The position numbers were made by a program, and so were the translations under genes. Positions 1 to 6,225 of a DNA stretch of 6,225 nucleotides are shown in pieces. Each line of letters begins with the position of its first letter. The first letter of the stretch is position 1. The notes under the pieces are model-generated. The model saw only the letters and a program-made list of their open reading frames with translations, was not told the DNA's origin and ran no database searches. This DNA comes from Magnetococcales bacterium (GTDB lineage: Bacteria; Pseudomonadota; Magnetococcia; Magnetococcales; Magnetaquicoccaceae), in contig JADGCR010000134.1 of NCBI GenBank assembly GCA_015228895.1, positions 1 through 6,225 on the forward strand, given 5' to 3'.

Positions 1-1698
1 ATCCTCCTGGATGCAGACGAAGTGGGTGATCTCTCCGGTCTCATTGACCAGGGGGGCCAGGGAGGCCTGCACCCAGTAGCTGGTGCCATCCCGTCTGACG
101 CTCTCCATCTCCTCGCGCCAGGGTTGTCCGGCGGTGAGGGATTGCCACATGCTGGCATGCTCCTGCCTGGATTTGGCTTGGGGTTGCAGCATCAGGGGCG
201 TGGTTCCCAGCACCTCCGCCGCCCCGTGACCGGTGATCTTCGTGTATTGTTGATTGACATATTCGATGCGGCCCAGGGCGTCGGTGATCAGGACGATGTT
301 GGGACTCTGTTCCACGGCGGTGGAGAGCTTGAGGATCTTCTCCTCCCCCGCCCGTTTCTCCATGATCAGGCGATCCTTGCGCACGGCCGCGTCCAGGGTG
401 TTGGCCGCCAGCCGCATGGCTTCGATCTCGCCGGAACTCCAGGTCCGCTCCCGTTGGCAATCCTCGAATCCCAGAACGCCCCACAAGGTGTCATGCACCA
501 GGATGGGCACCATGGCCAGGGAAAGAATGCCTCTGTCCGCCAGGTCCGCTCTCTCCCCCTCCGGGAAATCCTGCGTCCGGCCGATCAGGGGCTGACCGGC
601 CAGCAGCCGTTCCCGCCAACCCGGAAAGGAGAACGGCGTCAATCCAGGGGCCGGGGTCCGCCCCTCGCGGTTGGCGGACACCCATTCGTTGCCCAGGGTC
701 ATCCGGATCGGAGCCAGGGCGTCCCCCTCCTCCGCCAGGGCGAGAAAGGCCCGGCTGACATTGGCCGCCATGCCCAGATCCATGAGAACGGCGTCGATAT
801 TGTGCTTCCATCCCCCATGAAACAGCAGACGCTGGGCAATGACCGCCACGGTGTTCAGCACCCGTGTCCGCTTGGTGACCTGTTCCTCCAGAAAGTGCCG
901 ATGCAAGGCAAGCTCTTTTTCCGCTTTTTTCCGCCGTTTGGATTCGCGGATCGCCAGCAGCCCGAACACCAGGGTTTGGGACAACTCGGTCAACAAGGCG
1001 ATCTCCCCGTTGTGGAACGGGTGGGGATCCTGCGCATAGAGGCTCAACACCGCAAACGGGGTCTCCCGCTCCAGCAGGGGCAGGGCCAGGGAGGAGGCGT
1101 AACCGTACAGGCGGGCCTGCTCGTGCCAGGGTGTGGTCATGGCACCCGCCAACAGGTCGTTCAATTGAACCGGCAGGCGGGTGCGAATGGCGGTTCCGGC
1201 GGGTTCCTGACGGTGGCCGGAGTGGTGCCAGGTCTCCCGCAGGGATTGCAGCAAAGGTTCATCCAACGTATTGGAGGCCACCGGATTGATGACCTGCATC
1301 GGCTCCTTGCCCACCAGACCGCACCAAGCGAACCGGTAGCCTCCCACCTCCACCAATAAATTGCAGGCCTGGGCGAGCAGGGCCACCTCCTGCTTTTCCT
1401 GATTGACCAGCTTGTGGCACTGTTCGAGCAACAACAGTGCCCGGTTGGCGTCGGTCAGGGCCTGTTTGGCGGCGGCGTGTCGTCCCATCTCCCGCTTCAG
1501 TTGCCGCAGATGCACCAGCAAAAACACGAAAAAACCCAACCCGGCCAGCAACAGCAACCACCGTTCCTCGCTCTCGTCGTGCATGGGATGGCTGGAAAAC
1601 CAGTAAAAGATCCACACGCACAACAGACCCCATCCCGCAACGAACAGCACCATGAGGTTGTTCAGACACCACGCGACCAGACGATACATGCGCGTCAT
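1..1698 (-). CDS. Membrane-anchored GAF-GAF-PAS sensor protein, C-terminal output domain cut off by window edge
   Basis: The minus frame is open from the ATG at 1698 to base 1 (566 codons, no stop), so this is the N-terminal part of a larger signalling protein. Residues 7-34 and 47-64 are hydrophobic and look like two membrane helices around a short acidic loop (35-46, with HDESEE). A charged, probably coiled-coil linker covers about 65-104. A first GAF domain runs about 105-250, with LLVEVGGYRFAW near its start and YGYASSLALPLL inside. A charged linker (about 250-275) leads to a second GAF domain at about 285-440, with WGVLGFEDC followed by WSSGEIEAM. A PAS domain follows at about 456-566, and its last residues, FVCIQED, match the end of a PAC motif. 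Families with this layout end in a histidine kinase or a GGDEF/EAL module, and which one is unknown here. A GGAG lies five bases before the start, overlapping the end of the upstream gene, so translation is probably coupled. The domain assignment is firm; the ligand and output are not known. Confidence 0.9.
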   Translation of the reverse strand, partial: MTRMYRLVAWCLNNLMVLFVAGWGLLCVWIFYWFSSHPMHDESEERWLLLLAGLGFFVFLLVHLRQLKREMGRHAAAKQALTDANRALLLLEQCHKLVNQEKQEVALLAQACNLLVEVGGYRFAWCGLVGKEPMQVINPVASNTLDEPLLQSLRETWHHSGHRQEPAGTAIRTRLPVQLNDLLAGAMTTPWHEQARLYGYASSLALPLLERETPFAVLSLYAQDPHPFHNGEIALLTELSQTLVFGLLAIRESKRRKKAEKELALHRHFLEEQVTKRTRVLNTVAVIAQRLLFHGGWKHNIDAVLMDLGMAANVSRAFLALAEEGDALAPIRMTLGNEWVSANREGRTPAPGLTPFSFPGWRERLLAGQPLIGRTQDFPEGERADLADRGILSLAMVPILVHDTLWGVLGFEDCQRERTWSSGEIEAMRLAANTLDAAVRKDRLIMEKRAGEEKILKLSTAVEQSPNIVLITDALGRIEYVNQQYTKITGHGAAEVLGTTPLMLQPQAKSRQEHASMWQSLTAGQPWREEMESVRRDGTSYWVQASLAPLVNETGEITHFVCIQED

Positions 1699-1700
1699 GC

Positions 1701-2381
1701 TCACTCCATCCCATCCGGCAAGGCGAGTTCACGAAAATCCAGAACCGAAAGAAAATGATCGGAACGTTTGGGCGGCATGCCGGAACTGGGATTGGCCACA
1801 TGACGCAGATGGCCGATGCCGAAGGCCCGCGCCGCCGCCAGGACCGGCTCGGAGTCGTCCACCAGCAGGGTGGTGGACGGATCGAAACCAAGCCGCCGTC
1901 GCAACAGAGGCCAGAATTCCACCTGTTCCTTGGCCTTGCCCAGTGCGTGACTGGTGCTGACGGAGGTCAGAAAGGCGCCAATGGGGGTACGCGCCAGTTT
2001 CATCCGCAGGGAGAGGGCGTGGGCGTTGGTGACCAGATGGATCGGACGCCCGGAGGCCCGCAACGCGGTCAGGAAAGGCAACACGTGGGGATGGACCCGG
2101 ATCAGATGGGCCACCTCCTCCTTGAGGATGGGAATGTCCAGTTCCAGTTGCCGCGACCAGTGGTCCAGGTCATACCAGGCGAGGGTGCCCCGGTTCTCCT
2201 CGTAGGCGGCGAACACCCTGGCTCTGGCGCTCGCGAAATCCAGCCCGTTTTTCCGGGCGTACGCCCAGGGCACGGTCTCCTGGAAAAACACATTGTCGAA
2301 GTGGAGATCCAGCAGGGTGCCGTCCATGTCGAGCAGCACGGCGCGGATCCCGGACCAGGGCAAGGGTGGAGGTCGGGTCAT
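1701..2381 (-). CDS. yrfG: HAD-family hydrolase, YrfG-like GMP/IMP nucleotidase
   Basis: A 226-residue cytoplasmic HAD phosphatase with all four HAD motifs: DMDGT at 18-22 (nucleophile D18, acid/base D20), TNA at 118-120, a lysine in the GKAKEQ stretch (K149 or K151), and the acidic pair DD at 175-176 in VDDSE. The segment DMDGTLLDLHFDN and the TLAWYDLDHWSRQLELDI stretch (66-83) closely resemble E. coli YrfG as I recall it, including the WY..LD.WS..L.LDI pattern in the cap. YrfG is known as a purine mononucleotide (GMP/IMP) 5'-nucleotidase; the substrate here is inferred from that resemblance. The length matches the family (about 220). The start at 2381 is supported by the motif lying 18 residues in and by the ATGA overlap with the argJ stop. 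There is no clear Shine-Dalgarno sequence, which fits translational coupling to argJ. A longer in-frame reading extends upstream inside argJ but is low-complexity Gly/Arg sequence and not credible. The general HAD class is near certain, the YrfG subfamily likely. Confidence 0.9.
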   Translation of the reverse strand: MTRPPPLPWSGIRAVLLDMDGTLLDLHFDNVFFQETVPWAYARKNGLDFASARARVFAAYEENRGTLAWYDLDHWSRQLELDIPILKEEVAHLIRVHPHVLPFLTALRASGRPIHLVTNAHALSLRMKLARTPIGAFLTSVSTSHALGKAKEQVEFWPLLRRRLGFDPSTTLLVDDSEPVLAAARAFGIGHLRHVANPSSGMPPKRSDHFLSVLDFRELALPDGME

Positions 2382-3598
2382 GTGCGGTAATCCGCGTTGA
2401 TCGAGATGTAATCGTGGGTGAGGTCGCAGGTCCACACCGTGCACGCCGCCGAACCGATGGCCAGGTCCACCCGGATGGCGATCTCCGCCGCCGCCATGAC
2501 CGCCGCCCCCTGCGCCTCCGTATAGTCTGCGGCCCGCTGCCCCGCTTCCAGCACCCGCACCTCCCCCAGCCACAGGGAGACGGCCTCCGGATTGAGCGCC
2601 ACTCCGCAGGCCCCCACCGCGGCCAGGATGCGGCCCCAGTTGGGGTCGCTGCCCGCCAGGGCGGTCTTGACCAGGGGGCTGTTGGCCACCGCCATGGCCG
2701 CCTGTTTGGCCTCGGCCCGGCTTTCCGCCCCGGTCACGGTGACGGCGACGAACTTGGTCGCCCCCTCCCCGTCCCGCACGATGGCCTGAGCCAACTCCTG
2801 ACACACCTGCATGAGAGCGACCGCCAGCGGGGCCAGCGCGGGATCGTCCGCCTCATCCCGCAGCGGGTTGCCCGCCGCGCCGGAGGCGAACGACAGCACC
2901 GTGTCGTTGGTGGACTGGTCCCCGTCCACGGTGATGCTGTTGAAACCGGCATCCACGGCGCGCGCCAACAGCGTCTGCAATACCGGGGAGGAGACCGCCG
3001 CGTCGGTGAACAGAAACGCGAGCATGGTGGCCATGTCGGGCCGGATCATGCCCGCTCCTTTGGCCATGCCGATCAGGGTGATCTGCCGACCAGCCAGGTC
3101 GATGACCCGGGAGGCCAGCTTGGGAAAGGTGTCGGTGGTCATGATGGCCCTGGCGGCCTGCTCCCAGTGTCCCGACCGCAAGGCGCGGTGCAATCCGGGC
3201 AGGGCGGCCACGATGCGCTCCGCAGGCAGAGGCACCCCGATCACCCCGGTGGAGGCGACGAAGAGTTCCTCCTCCGTCGCCTCCAGGCAGCGCGCCGCCG
3301 TCCGGGTGGTGAGCAGGGCGTCGCGCATCCCGGTCACACCCACCACGGCGTTGGCGTTGCCGGAGTTGACCAGCAATCCCCTGGCGCGGCCCCCCGGAAG
3401 GCGTTGTCGGCACAAGGCCACGGGAGCGGCGTGGACGCGGTTTTTGGTGAACACCCCGGCCACGCTGGCCGCCGGCTCCATGGAGACCAGCAGCAGATCC
3501 ACCCGGTCGCCGCTCTTGATGCCGCTGGCGGTGGTGGCGAGACGAAAGCCGGCAAGTTCCGGCAACACGGGCAGGGAAACTGGGGCACCGACGGCCAT
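2378..3598 (-). CDS. argJ: Glutamate N-acetyltransferase / amino-acid acetyltransferase ArgJ
   Basis: ArgJ transfers the acetyl group from N-acetylornithine to glutamate in the cyclic arginine pathway, and some members also use acetyl-CoA. The 406-residue length is typical. The precursor self-cleaves before a threonine that becomes the nucleophile of the beta chain: the hallmark KGAGMIRPDMATML is present, which predicts cleavage between A190 and T191. Other family signatures are NSGNANA (78-84), ASTGVIG (115-121, probable oxyanion-hole region), DGDQSTNDT (225-233), DGEGATKF (276-283), SDPNWGR (317-323) and the C-terminal INADYRT, whose Asn401 and Thr406 match the usual substrate-binding end. 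The start at 3598 was chosen because AGGAG lies eight bases upstream (3611-3607) and because it gives the standard length. An in-frame start at 3772 would add 58 residues translated from the promoter region. The gene is first in a leftward operon and its stop overlaps the start of the phosphatase gene. Whether the enzyme is mono- or bifunctional cannot be told from sequence alone. Confidence 0.96.
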   Translation of the reverse strand: MAVGAPVSLPVLPELAGFRLATTASGIKSGDRVDLLLVSMEPAASVAGVFTKNRVHAAPVALCRQRLPGGRARGLLVNSGNANAVVGVTGMRDALLTTRTAARCLEATEEELFVASTGVIGVPLPAERIVAALPGLHRALRSGHWEQAARAIMTTDTFPKLASRVIDLAGRQITLIGMAKGAGMIRPDMATMLAFLFTDAAVSSPVLQTLLARAVDAGFNSITVDGDQSTNDTVLSFASGAAGNPLRDEADDPALAPLAVALMQVCQELAQAIVRDGEGATKFVAVTVTGAESRAEAKQAAMAVANSPLVKTALAGSDPNWGRILAAVGACGVALNPEAVSLWLGEVRVLEAGQRAADYTEAQGAAVMAAAEIAIRVDLAIGSAACTVWTCDLTHDYISINADYRT

Positions 3599-3606
3599 GG
3601 GCAACA

Positions 3607-3611
3607 CTCCT
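3607..3611 (-). promoter_or_regulatory. Ribosome binding site that fixes the argJ start
   Basis: On the minus strand AGGAG is followed by eight bases (TGTTGCCC) and the ATG at 3598. This well-placed site supports the 406-residue ArgJ over the longer reading from 3772. Confidence 0.8.
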
Positions 3612-3635
3612 GAGAAATTTTTGGCGCGATTCTTG

Positions 3636-3666
3636 ATTATAGCGGCTGAAGCCGCCACCATCCACC
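3636..3666 (-). promoter_or_regulatory. Candidate sigma-70 promoter of the argJ-yrfG-sensor operon
   Basis: The minus strand carries a perfect TATAAT at 3641-3636. It lies 38 bases before the argJ ATG, which implies an untranslated leader of about 30 bases. At the usual spacing of about 17-18 bases the -35 is weak (near TGGATG, roughly 3664-3659), so the promoter may depend on an activator or on its strong -10. A 14-bp inverted repeat fills most of the spacer. The -10 match is seen directly; promoter activity is inferred. Confidence 0.5.
3642..3655. repeat. Perfect inverted repeat in the argJ promoter spacer (possible operator)
   Basis: GCGGCT, two bases (GA), then AGCCGC form a perfect 6+6 bp inverted repeat. 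It ends one base upstream of the argJ -10 box, between the -10 and -35 positions, where a bound repressor would block polymerase. It does not resemble the AT-rich ARG box of ArgR. An operator role is inference from position only; in GC-rich DNA a short palindrome can occur by chance. Confidence 0.35.
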
Positions 3667-3760
3667 ACAAAAACCGTTGACAACGATAAAAGAAGCGACA
3701 CCATGGGACAATACATGAAAGGTCGGCTCCTGGCAAACGCCCCTCCCTCAAGATGACACC

Positions 3761-3790
3761 TTGACGTTTCACCCCTCAATTCTGTACCCT
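3761..3790 (+). promoter_or_regulatory. Candidate promoter of the hisD-like gene
   Basis: TTGACG (3761-3766, five of six consensus bases) is followed after 18 bases by TACCCT (3785-3790, a poor -10 with T-A at the start and T at the end). It lies about 60 bases before the hisD-like start. The -35 is good and the -10 weak, so this is only a candidate. Confidence 0.35.
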
Positions 3791-3849
3791 TTTTCACCCA
3801 CCACGGTGAGAATCCATTACCAAGGCATTGCCATCTACGGAGAATTTCA

Positions 3850-5151
3850 ATGAACATCAACCTGTTCGTTCTTGACGACATGGACCCTTCCCAGGTCAAA
3901 CAACTGTTGACCCGCTCGGAAACCGATATCGAAAATCTGCTGCCCGTGGTCGCTCCCATCATCGAGCGGGTCAAGCGGGAAGGGGACGCGGCCCTCATCG
4001 ATTGCAACGCCCAGTTCGACAAGGTGGTCATGTCCCCCTCCCAACTCAAGGCGAGTCCGGAGGAGTTCGAACGGGCGCGCCACAACCTCCCCGCCGATGT
4101 CCGGGAGGTGATCAAAAAATCCGCCGCCAACATCCGCGCCTTCCACGAGGCTCAAATGCCGGACGCCATGTGGTTCAAGGAGATCCAACCCGGCATCATG
4201 GCGGGAGAGAAGATCACCCCCATCCCCTCGGTGGGCCTGTATGTCCCCCGTGGCAAGGGGGCCTTTCCCTCGGTGATGCTCATGCTGGGACTGCCCGCGA
4301 AAATCGCCGGGGTGGCACGGATCATCGTCTGCACCCCACCGGCCCCGGGTGGGGGCGCGGATGACGCCACCCTCTTCGCGGCGGAACTGTGCGGCATCAC
4401 CGAAGTGTACAAAACCGGCGGGGCCCAGGCCATCGCCGCCATGGCCTACGGCACCCGGACCGTTCCCAAGGTGGACAAAACCATCGGACCGGGCAGCGGC
4501 TACGTCTCCGCCGCCAAACGCCTGCTCTACAGCAAAATCGACGTGGGCGCCCCGGCCGGTCCCAGCGAGTCCATCATCCTGTGCGACGAATCCGCCAATC
4601 CCCATACCGCCGCCCTGGACCTGCTCATCGAGGCGGAACATGGCCCCGACTCCACCGCCATGCTGGTCACCCACGACCGGACACTGGCCCTGCGGGTGCG
4701 GGAAATGCTCCCGGCGATGATCGACGAACTGCCGGAACCCCGCCGGGGATTCTGCACCACCGTGCTCTCCAACTATGGGGGCGTGGTCCTCACCTCCAGC
4801 CTGGAAGCCTCCATCGCCTTCGTCAACGACTTCGCCCCGGAACACCTGGAAGTCATGACCGCCGACCCCCTCTTCGTGGCCAACCGCATTCACAACGCGG
4901 GGGAGATCCTCCTGGGGGAGCATACCCCGATCACCATCGGCAACTTCTGTCTGGGGGTGAACGCCATTCTCCCCACCGGCGGCTTCGCCAAAACCTTCTC
5001 CTGCGTCACCGTGTTCGACTTCCTCAAACGCTCCTCCCTGGGGTGGCTGACCCGGCAAGGCTACAACGACATCAAGGAGACCGCCCTGCGCTTTGCCCAA
5101 TACGAAGGCTTCTCCACCCACGCCAACGCCATCCTGAAAAGAACCCCCTGA
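3850..5151 (+). CDS. hisD: Histidinol dehydrogenase family protein (HisD-like) with altered zinc and substrate residues
   Basis: This 433-residue cytoplasmic protein spans the full HisD family length. HisD oxidises L-histidinol to L-histidine in two NAD-dependent steps with a bound zinc. Family landmarks are GLYVPRGKGAFPS (129-141), KTGGAQAIAAMAYG (188-201), GPGSGYVSAAKR (214-225), AGPSES (236-241), AEHGP (262-266), FAPEHLE (328-334), LPTGG (374-378) and YEGFSTHA (418-425). Set against E. coli HisD from memory, S237 becomes S239, H262 becomes H264, the catalytic pair E326/H327 becomes E331/H332, E414 becomes E419 and H419 becomes H424, so all of these are kept. Three positions differ: zinc ligand Q259 is E261, zinc ligand D360 is N365, and substrate residue H367 is A372 (usual GPNHVLPT reads GVNAILPT). 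The usual GPGN is also GPGS. Family membership is certain. True histidinol activity is doubtful, and a paralogue for another alcohol, in the manner of HpsN, is a real alternative. A GGAG seven bases upstream supports the start. Confidence 0.88.
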   Translation: MNINLFVLDDMDPSQVKQLLTRSETDIENLLPVVAPIIERVKREGDAALIDCNAQFDKVVMSPSQLKASPEEFERARHNLPADVREVIKKSAANIRAFHEAQMPDAMWFKEIQPGIMAGEKITPIPSVGLYVPRGKGAFPSVMLMLGLPAKIAGVARIIVCTPPAPGGGADDATLFAAELCGITEVYKTGGAQAIAAMAYGTRTVPKVDKTIGPGSGYVSAAKRLLYSKIDVGAPAGPSESIILCDESANPHTAALDLLIEAEHGPDSTAMLVTHDRTLALRVREMLPAMIDELPEPRRGFCTTVLSNYGGVVLTSSLEASIAFVNDFAPEHLEVMTADPLFVANRIHNAGEILLGEHTPITIGNFCLGVNAILPTGGFAKTFSCVTVFDFLKRSSLGWLTRQGYNDIKETALRFAQYEGFSTHANAILKRTP

Positions 5152-5172
5152 CAACTTCATCAATATGATAAC

Positions 5173-5219
5173 GGGTGATGGTCTGAACAACATAACCGCG
5201 AAAAAACAGACCATCACCC
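5173..5219. terminator. Long perfect inverted repeat after the hisD-like gene, candidate terminator
   Basis: A 13-base arm (GGGTGATGGTCTG, 5173-5185) is repeated exactly in reverse complement at 5207-5219, with a 21-base loop that ends in six A. It lies 21 bases after the hisD-like stop. The stem is stable, but neither strand has a T-run directly after it, so it is not a textbook intrinsic terminator. It could stabilise the 3' end of the mRNA, act with Rho, or bind a protein. Confidence 0.5.
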
Positions 5220-5239
5220 CGCCACCGACCTGATTTTCA

Positions 5240-5267
5240 TTGCCTTCCGGGCCATTTCCGCTATCCT
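5240..5267 (+). promoter_or_regulatory. Candidate promoter of the secreted-protein gene
   Basis: TTGCCT (5240-5245) and TATCCT (5262-5267) are separated by 16 bases, each matching four of six sigma-70 consensus bases. They lie between the inverted repeat and the next gene, which would give a leader of about 45 bases. TTGACT at 5274-5279 is a second -35-like box but lacks a good -10 at the right distance. Confidence is low. Confidence 0.3.
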
Positions 5268-5320
5268 GTCCACTTGACTTTGCTTGTTACGGGTTAACTT
5301 GACAACAGGAGATCAACGCA

Positions 5321-6225
5321 ATGAACCGGACCTTGCCGTTACTGGGTGTCCTCTGCGGTCTTTTGGCCGCGACCACCCCAGCCCGGGCCGATGAACTGGA
5401 TGTCCCCCTCGGTTCACGCCAGCGGGTGGAGAATCTTTTTTCCTATCCAAACAATTGCAACAATGTGTGCCTTATCGACGAACCCCTGGAAACCACGGTG
5501 GGCAAATTCCTGACGCAAAGCCTGCAACGGGACGGCTTCACCAAAACCACCGTCACGATCAGTTCCTCCCAGGAGTGTTCCAACGCGAGCCACGACATCC
5601 TGGTGGCCCACTACTCCGGCAATCCCCTGCCCGCCGGGTACAACGCCCTGATGCAGAACTTCTTCACCAACGGGGATCAGGCGTTCGCAGCCTCCAACAA
5701 ACTGCTCGCGGACAAAAAATGGGAGTACAACTGGCGCTTCTATCTGCCCCTGGGCATGGCGATGTACAATCATCGCAGCGTGCAACTGCTCCACTTCCCG
5801 CCGGACTACTCCCTGGAACAGACCCAGGACTACCTGATCTCCAAAACCTCGCAACGCTGGGAAGCGCTGCTTGAGGTCAACGGGGTGGCCAAGGCCGACG
5901 TGCCACTGCACGAAGCCATCATCGACATCGCCCCGATCGCCGCCAACGCCAGCGCGGGTGGCACCCTGAGCGCCACCTACCACGACTACAACGACTACGT
6001 CAACGCCATGCTGCCCCTGCGCCTCACCGGGGGCAAGCCCCAGGCCGCGCCCCGCCCCATGGTGGCCTATGGCGCACCCGTGCGGTCCTGGCTCAAAACC
6101 CACTTCAAGCTGGATCTGCCGGTCATGACCACCGGAACGATCACCCTGGCGGATTCGGGAGCCAAAATCCCGGTGCTGGGAGCCAACCACCCAAGCTATA
6201 TCTGGTACGCGGTGCAAAACGCCAA
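5321..6225 (+). CDS. Secreted or periplasmic protein of unknown function, 3' end cut off by window edge
   Basis: The frame is open from the ATG at 5321 to the window end (301 codons). AGGAG at 5307-5311 sits nine bases before the start. Residues 1-23 form a clear Sec signal peptide: Arg3, a Leu-rich core (LPLLGVLCGLLA) and ARA before D24, so cleavage is predicted after A23. C12 lies in the core without a small residue before it, so a lipoprotein is unlikely. The mature part has three cysteines in the visible region: C46 and C50 in NNCNNVC and C86 in SSQEC. An odd number suggests either a further Cys beyond the window or one free thiol. Aromatic-rich stretches follow (WEYNWRFYLPLG, about 134-145; YHDYNDYV, about 223-230), and no membrane helix is seen after the signal. 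I do not recognise the family. The minus-strand frame over 5414-6217 lacks a ribosome site and is Gly/Val-rich, so the plus frame is preferred. It is probably transcribed separately from the hisD-like gene. Confidence 0.82.
   Translation, partial: MNRTLPLLGVLCGLLAATTPARADELDVPLGSRQRVENLFSYPNNCNNVCLIDEPLETTVGKFLTQSLQRDGFTKTTVTISSSQECSNASHDILVAHYSGNPLPAGYNALMQNFFTNGDQAFAASNKLLADKKWEYNWRFYLPLGMAMYNHRSVQLLHFPPDYSLEQTQDYLISKTSQRWEALLEVNGVAKADVPLHEAIIDIAPIAANASAGGTLSATYHDYNDYVNAMLPLRLTGGKPQAAPRPMVAYGAPVRSWLKTHFKLDLPVMTTGTITLADSGAKIPVLGANHPSYIWYAVQNA

Larger units (their letters stand above)
3599..3849. other. Divergent intergenic region between argJ and the hisD-like gene
   Basis: This 251-bp region separates the leftward argJ operon from the rightward hisD-like gene and is visibly more AT-rich than the flanking genes. 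It holds the candidate promoters for both directions, the 14-bp inverted repeat, and ribosome binding sites at both ends (AGGAG for argJ; GGAG at 3839-3842, seven bases before the hisD-like ATG). A 13-codon reading frame at 3715-3756 has no convincing ribosome site and no run of His or Arg codons, so I see no attenuation leader. Confidence 0.7.
5152..5320. other. Intergenic region between the hisD-like gene and the secreted-protein gene
   Basis: These 169 bases hold the 13-bp inverted repeat, the weak candidate promoter and the AGGAG ribosome site at 5307-5311. No small gene or RNA gene was seen. Confidence 0.6.

Noticed and set aside
22..1359. 445-codon plus-strand open frame
   Set aside because: It is antisense to the sensor gene, whose minus frame shows clear GAF and PAS motifs. 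The plus product is Gly/Gln/Pro-rich with no recognisable domain, an artefact of GC-rich codon use.
2366..3613. 415-codon plus-strand open frame opposite argJ
   Set aside because: The minus strand encodes a full-length ArgJ with all family motifs; the plus product is low-complexity Gly/His/Arg sequence.
3677..3682. Perfect TTGACA on the plus strand in the intergenic region
   Set aside because: No acceptable -10 lies 15-19 bases downstream, and the better-placed TTGACG at 3761 is closer to the hisD-like gene.
3715..3756. 13-codon leader peptide upstream of the hisD-like gene
   Set aside because: It contains no His codons, only two scattered Arg codons, no good Shine-Dalgarno site, and no attenuator hairpin was seen after it.
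3599..3772. 58-residue N-terminal extension of ArgJ from the ATG at 3772
   Set aside because: It covers the TATAAT box and the AGGAG before 3598, makes the protein longer than the family and matches no ArgJ N-terminus.
3847..5217. 456-codon minus-strand open frame opposite the hisD-like gene
   Set aside because: The plus strand encodes a complete HisD-family protein; the antisense product is Gly/Asp/His-rich and resembles no protein.
5327..5360. Lipoprotein signal at C12 of the secreted protein
   Set aside because: The residue before the cysteine is Leu, not Gly/Ala/Ser, and ARA at 21-23 gives a normal signal peptidase I site.
5414..6217. 267-codon minus-strand open frame opposite the secreted-protein gene
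   Set aside because: It has runs of Val and Gly caused by repeated GAC/TAC codons on the other strand, and no ribosome site. The plus frame has a signal peptide and a good AGGAG.

Overview
The window is GC-rich (roughly 60% by eye), densely packed bacterial DNA with strong G/C third-position preference. The gene content (a proteobacterial-type ArgJ, a YrfG-type HAD nucleotidase and a membrane sensor with two GAF domains and a PAS domain) points to a Gram-negative proteobacterium. A more exact placement, for example among magnetotactic or other deep-branching lineages, would be a guess.

Layout. On the minus strand, transcribed leftward from about 3640, is a three-gene unit: argJ (3598-2378), a yrfG-like HAD phosphatase gene (2381-1701) that overlaps argJ by four bases (ATGA), and a membrane-anchored GAF-GAF-PAS sensor gene (1698 to beyond base 1) that starts two bases after the phosphatase stop. 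On the plus strand, after a 251-bp divergent intergenic region, is a histidinol dehydrogenase family gene (3850-5151). It is followed by a long perfect inverted repeat (5173-5219), a second short intergenic region with a candidate promoter, and a gene for a secreted protein of unknown function (5321 to beyond 6225).

How the genes relate. ArgJ is the acetyl-recycling enzyme of arginine synthesis, and the YrfG-like protein probably dephosphorylates purine mononucleotides. Their tight spacing with the sensor gene implies one transcript with translational coupling, although no biochemical link between the sensor and arginine synthesis can be read from the sequence. The HisD-family protein is the most notable item. 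It aligns cleanly with HisD and keeps the catalytic Glu-His pair, but three active-site positions are changed (Gln259 to Glu, Asp360 to Asn, His367 to Ala, E. coli numbering). It may therefore be a paralogue acting on another alcohol rather than the true histidinol dehydrogenase. No mobile element, CRISPR array, tRNA or rRNA was seen.
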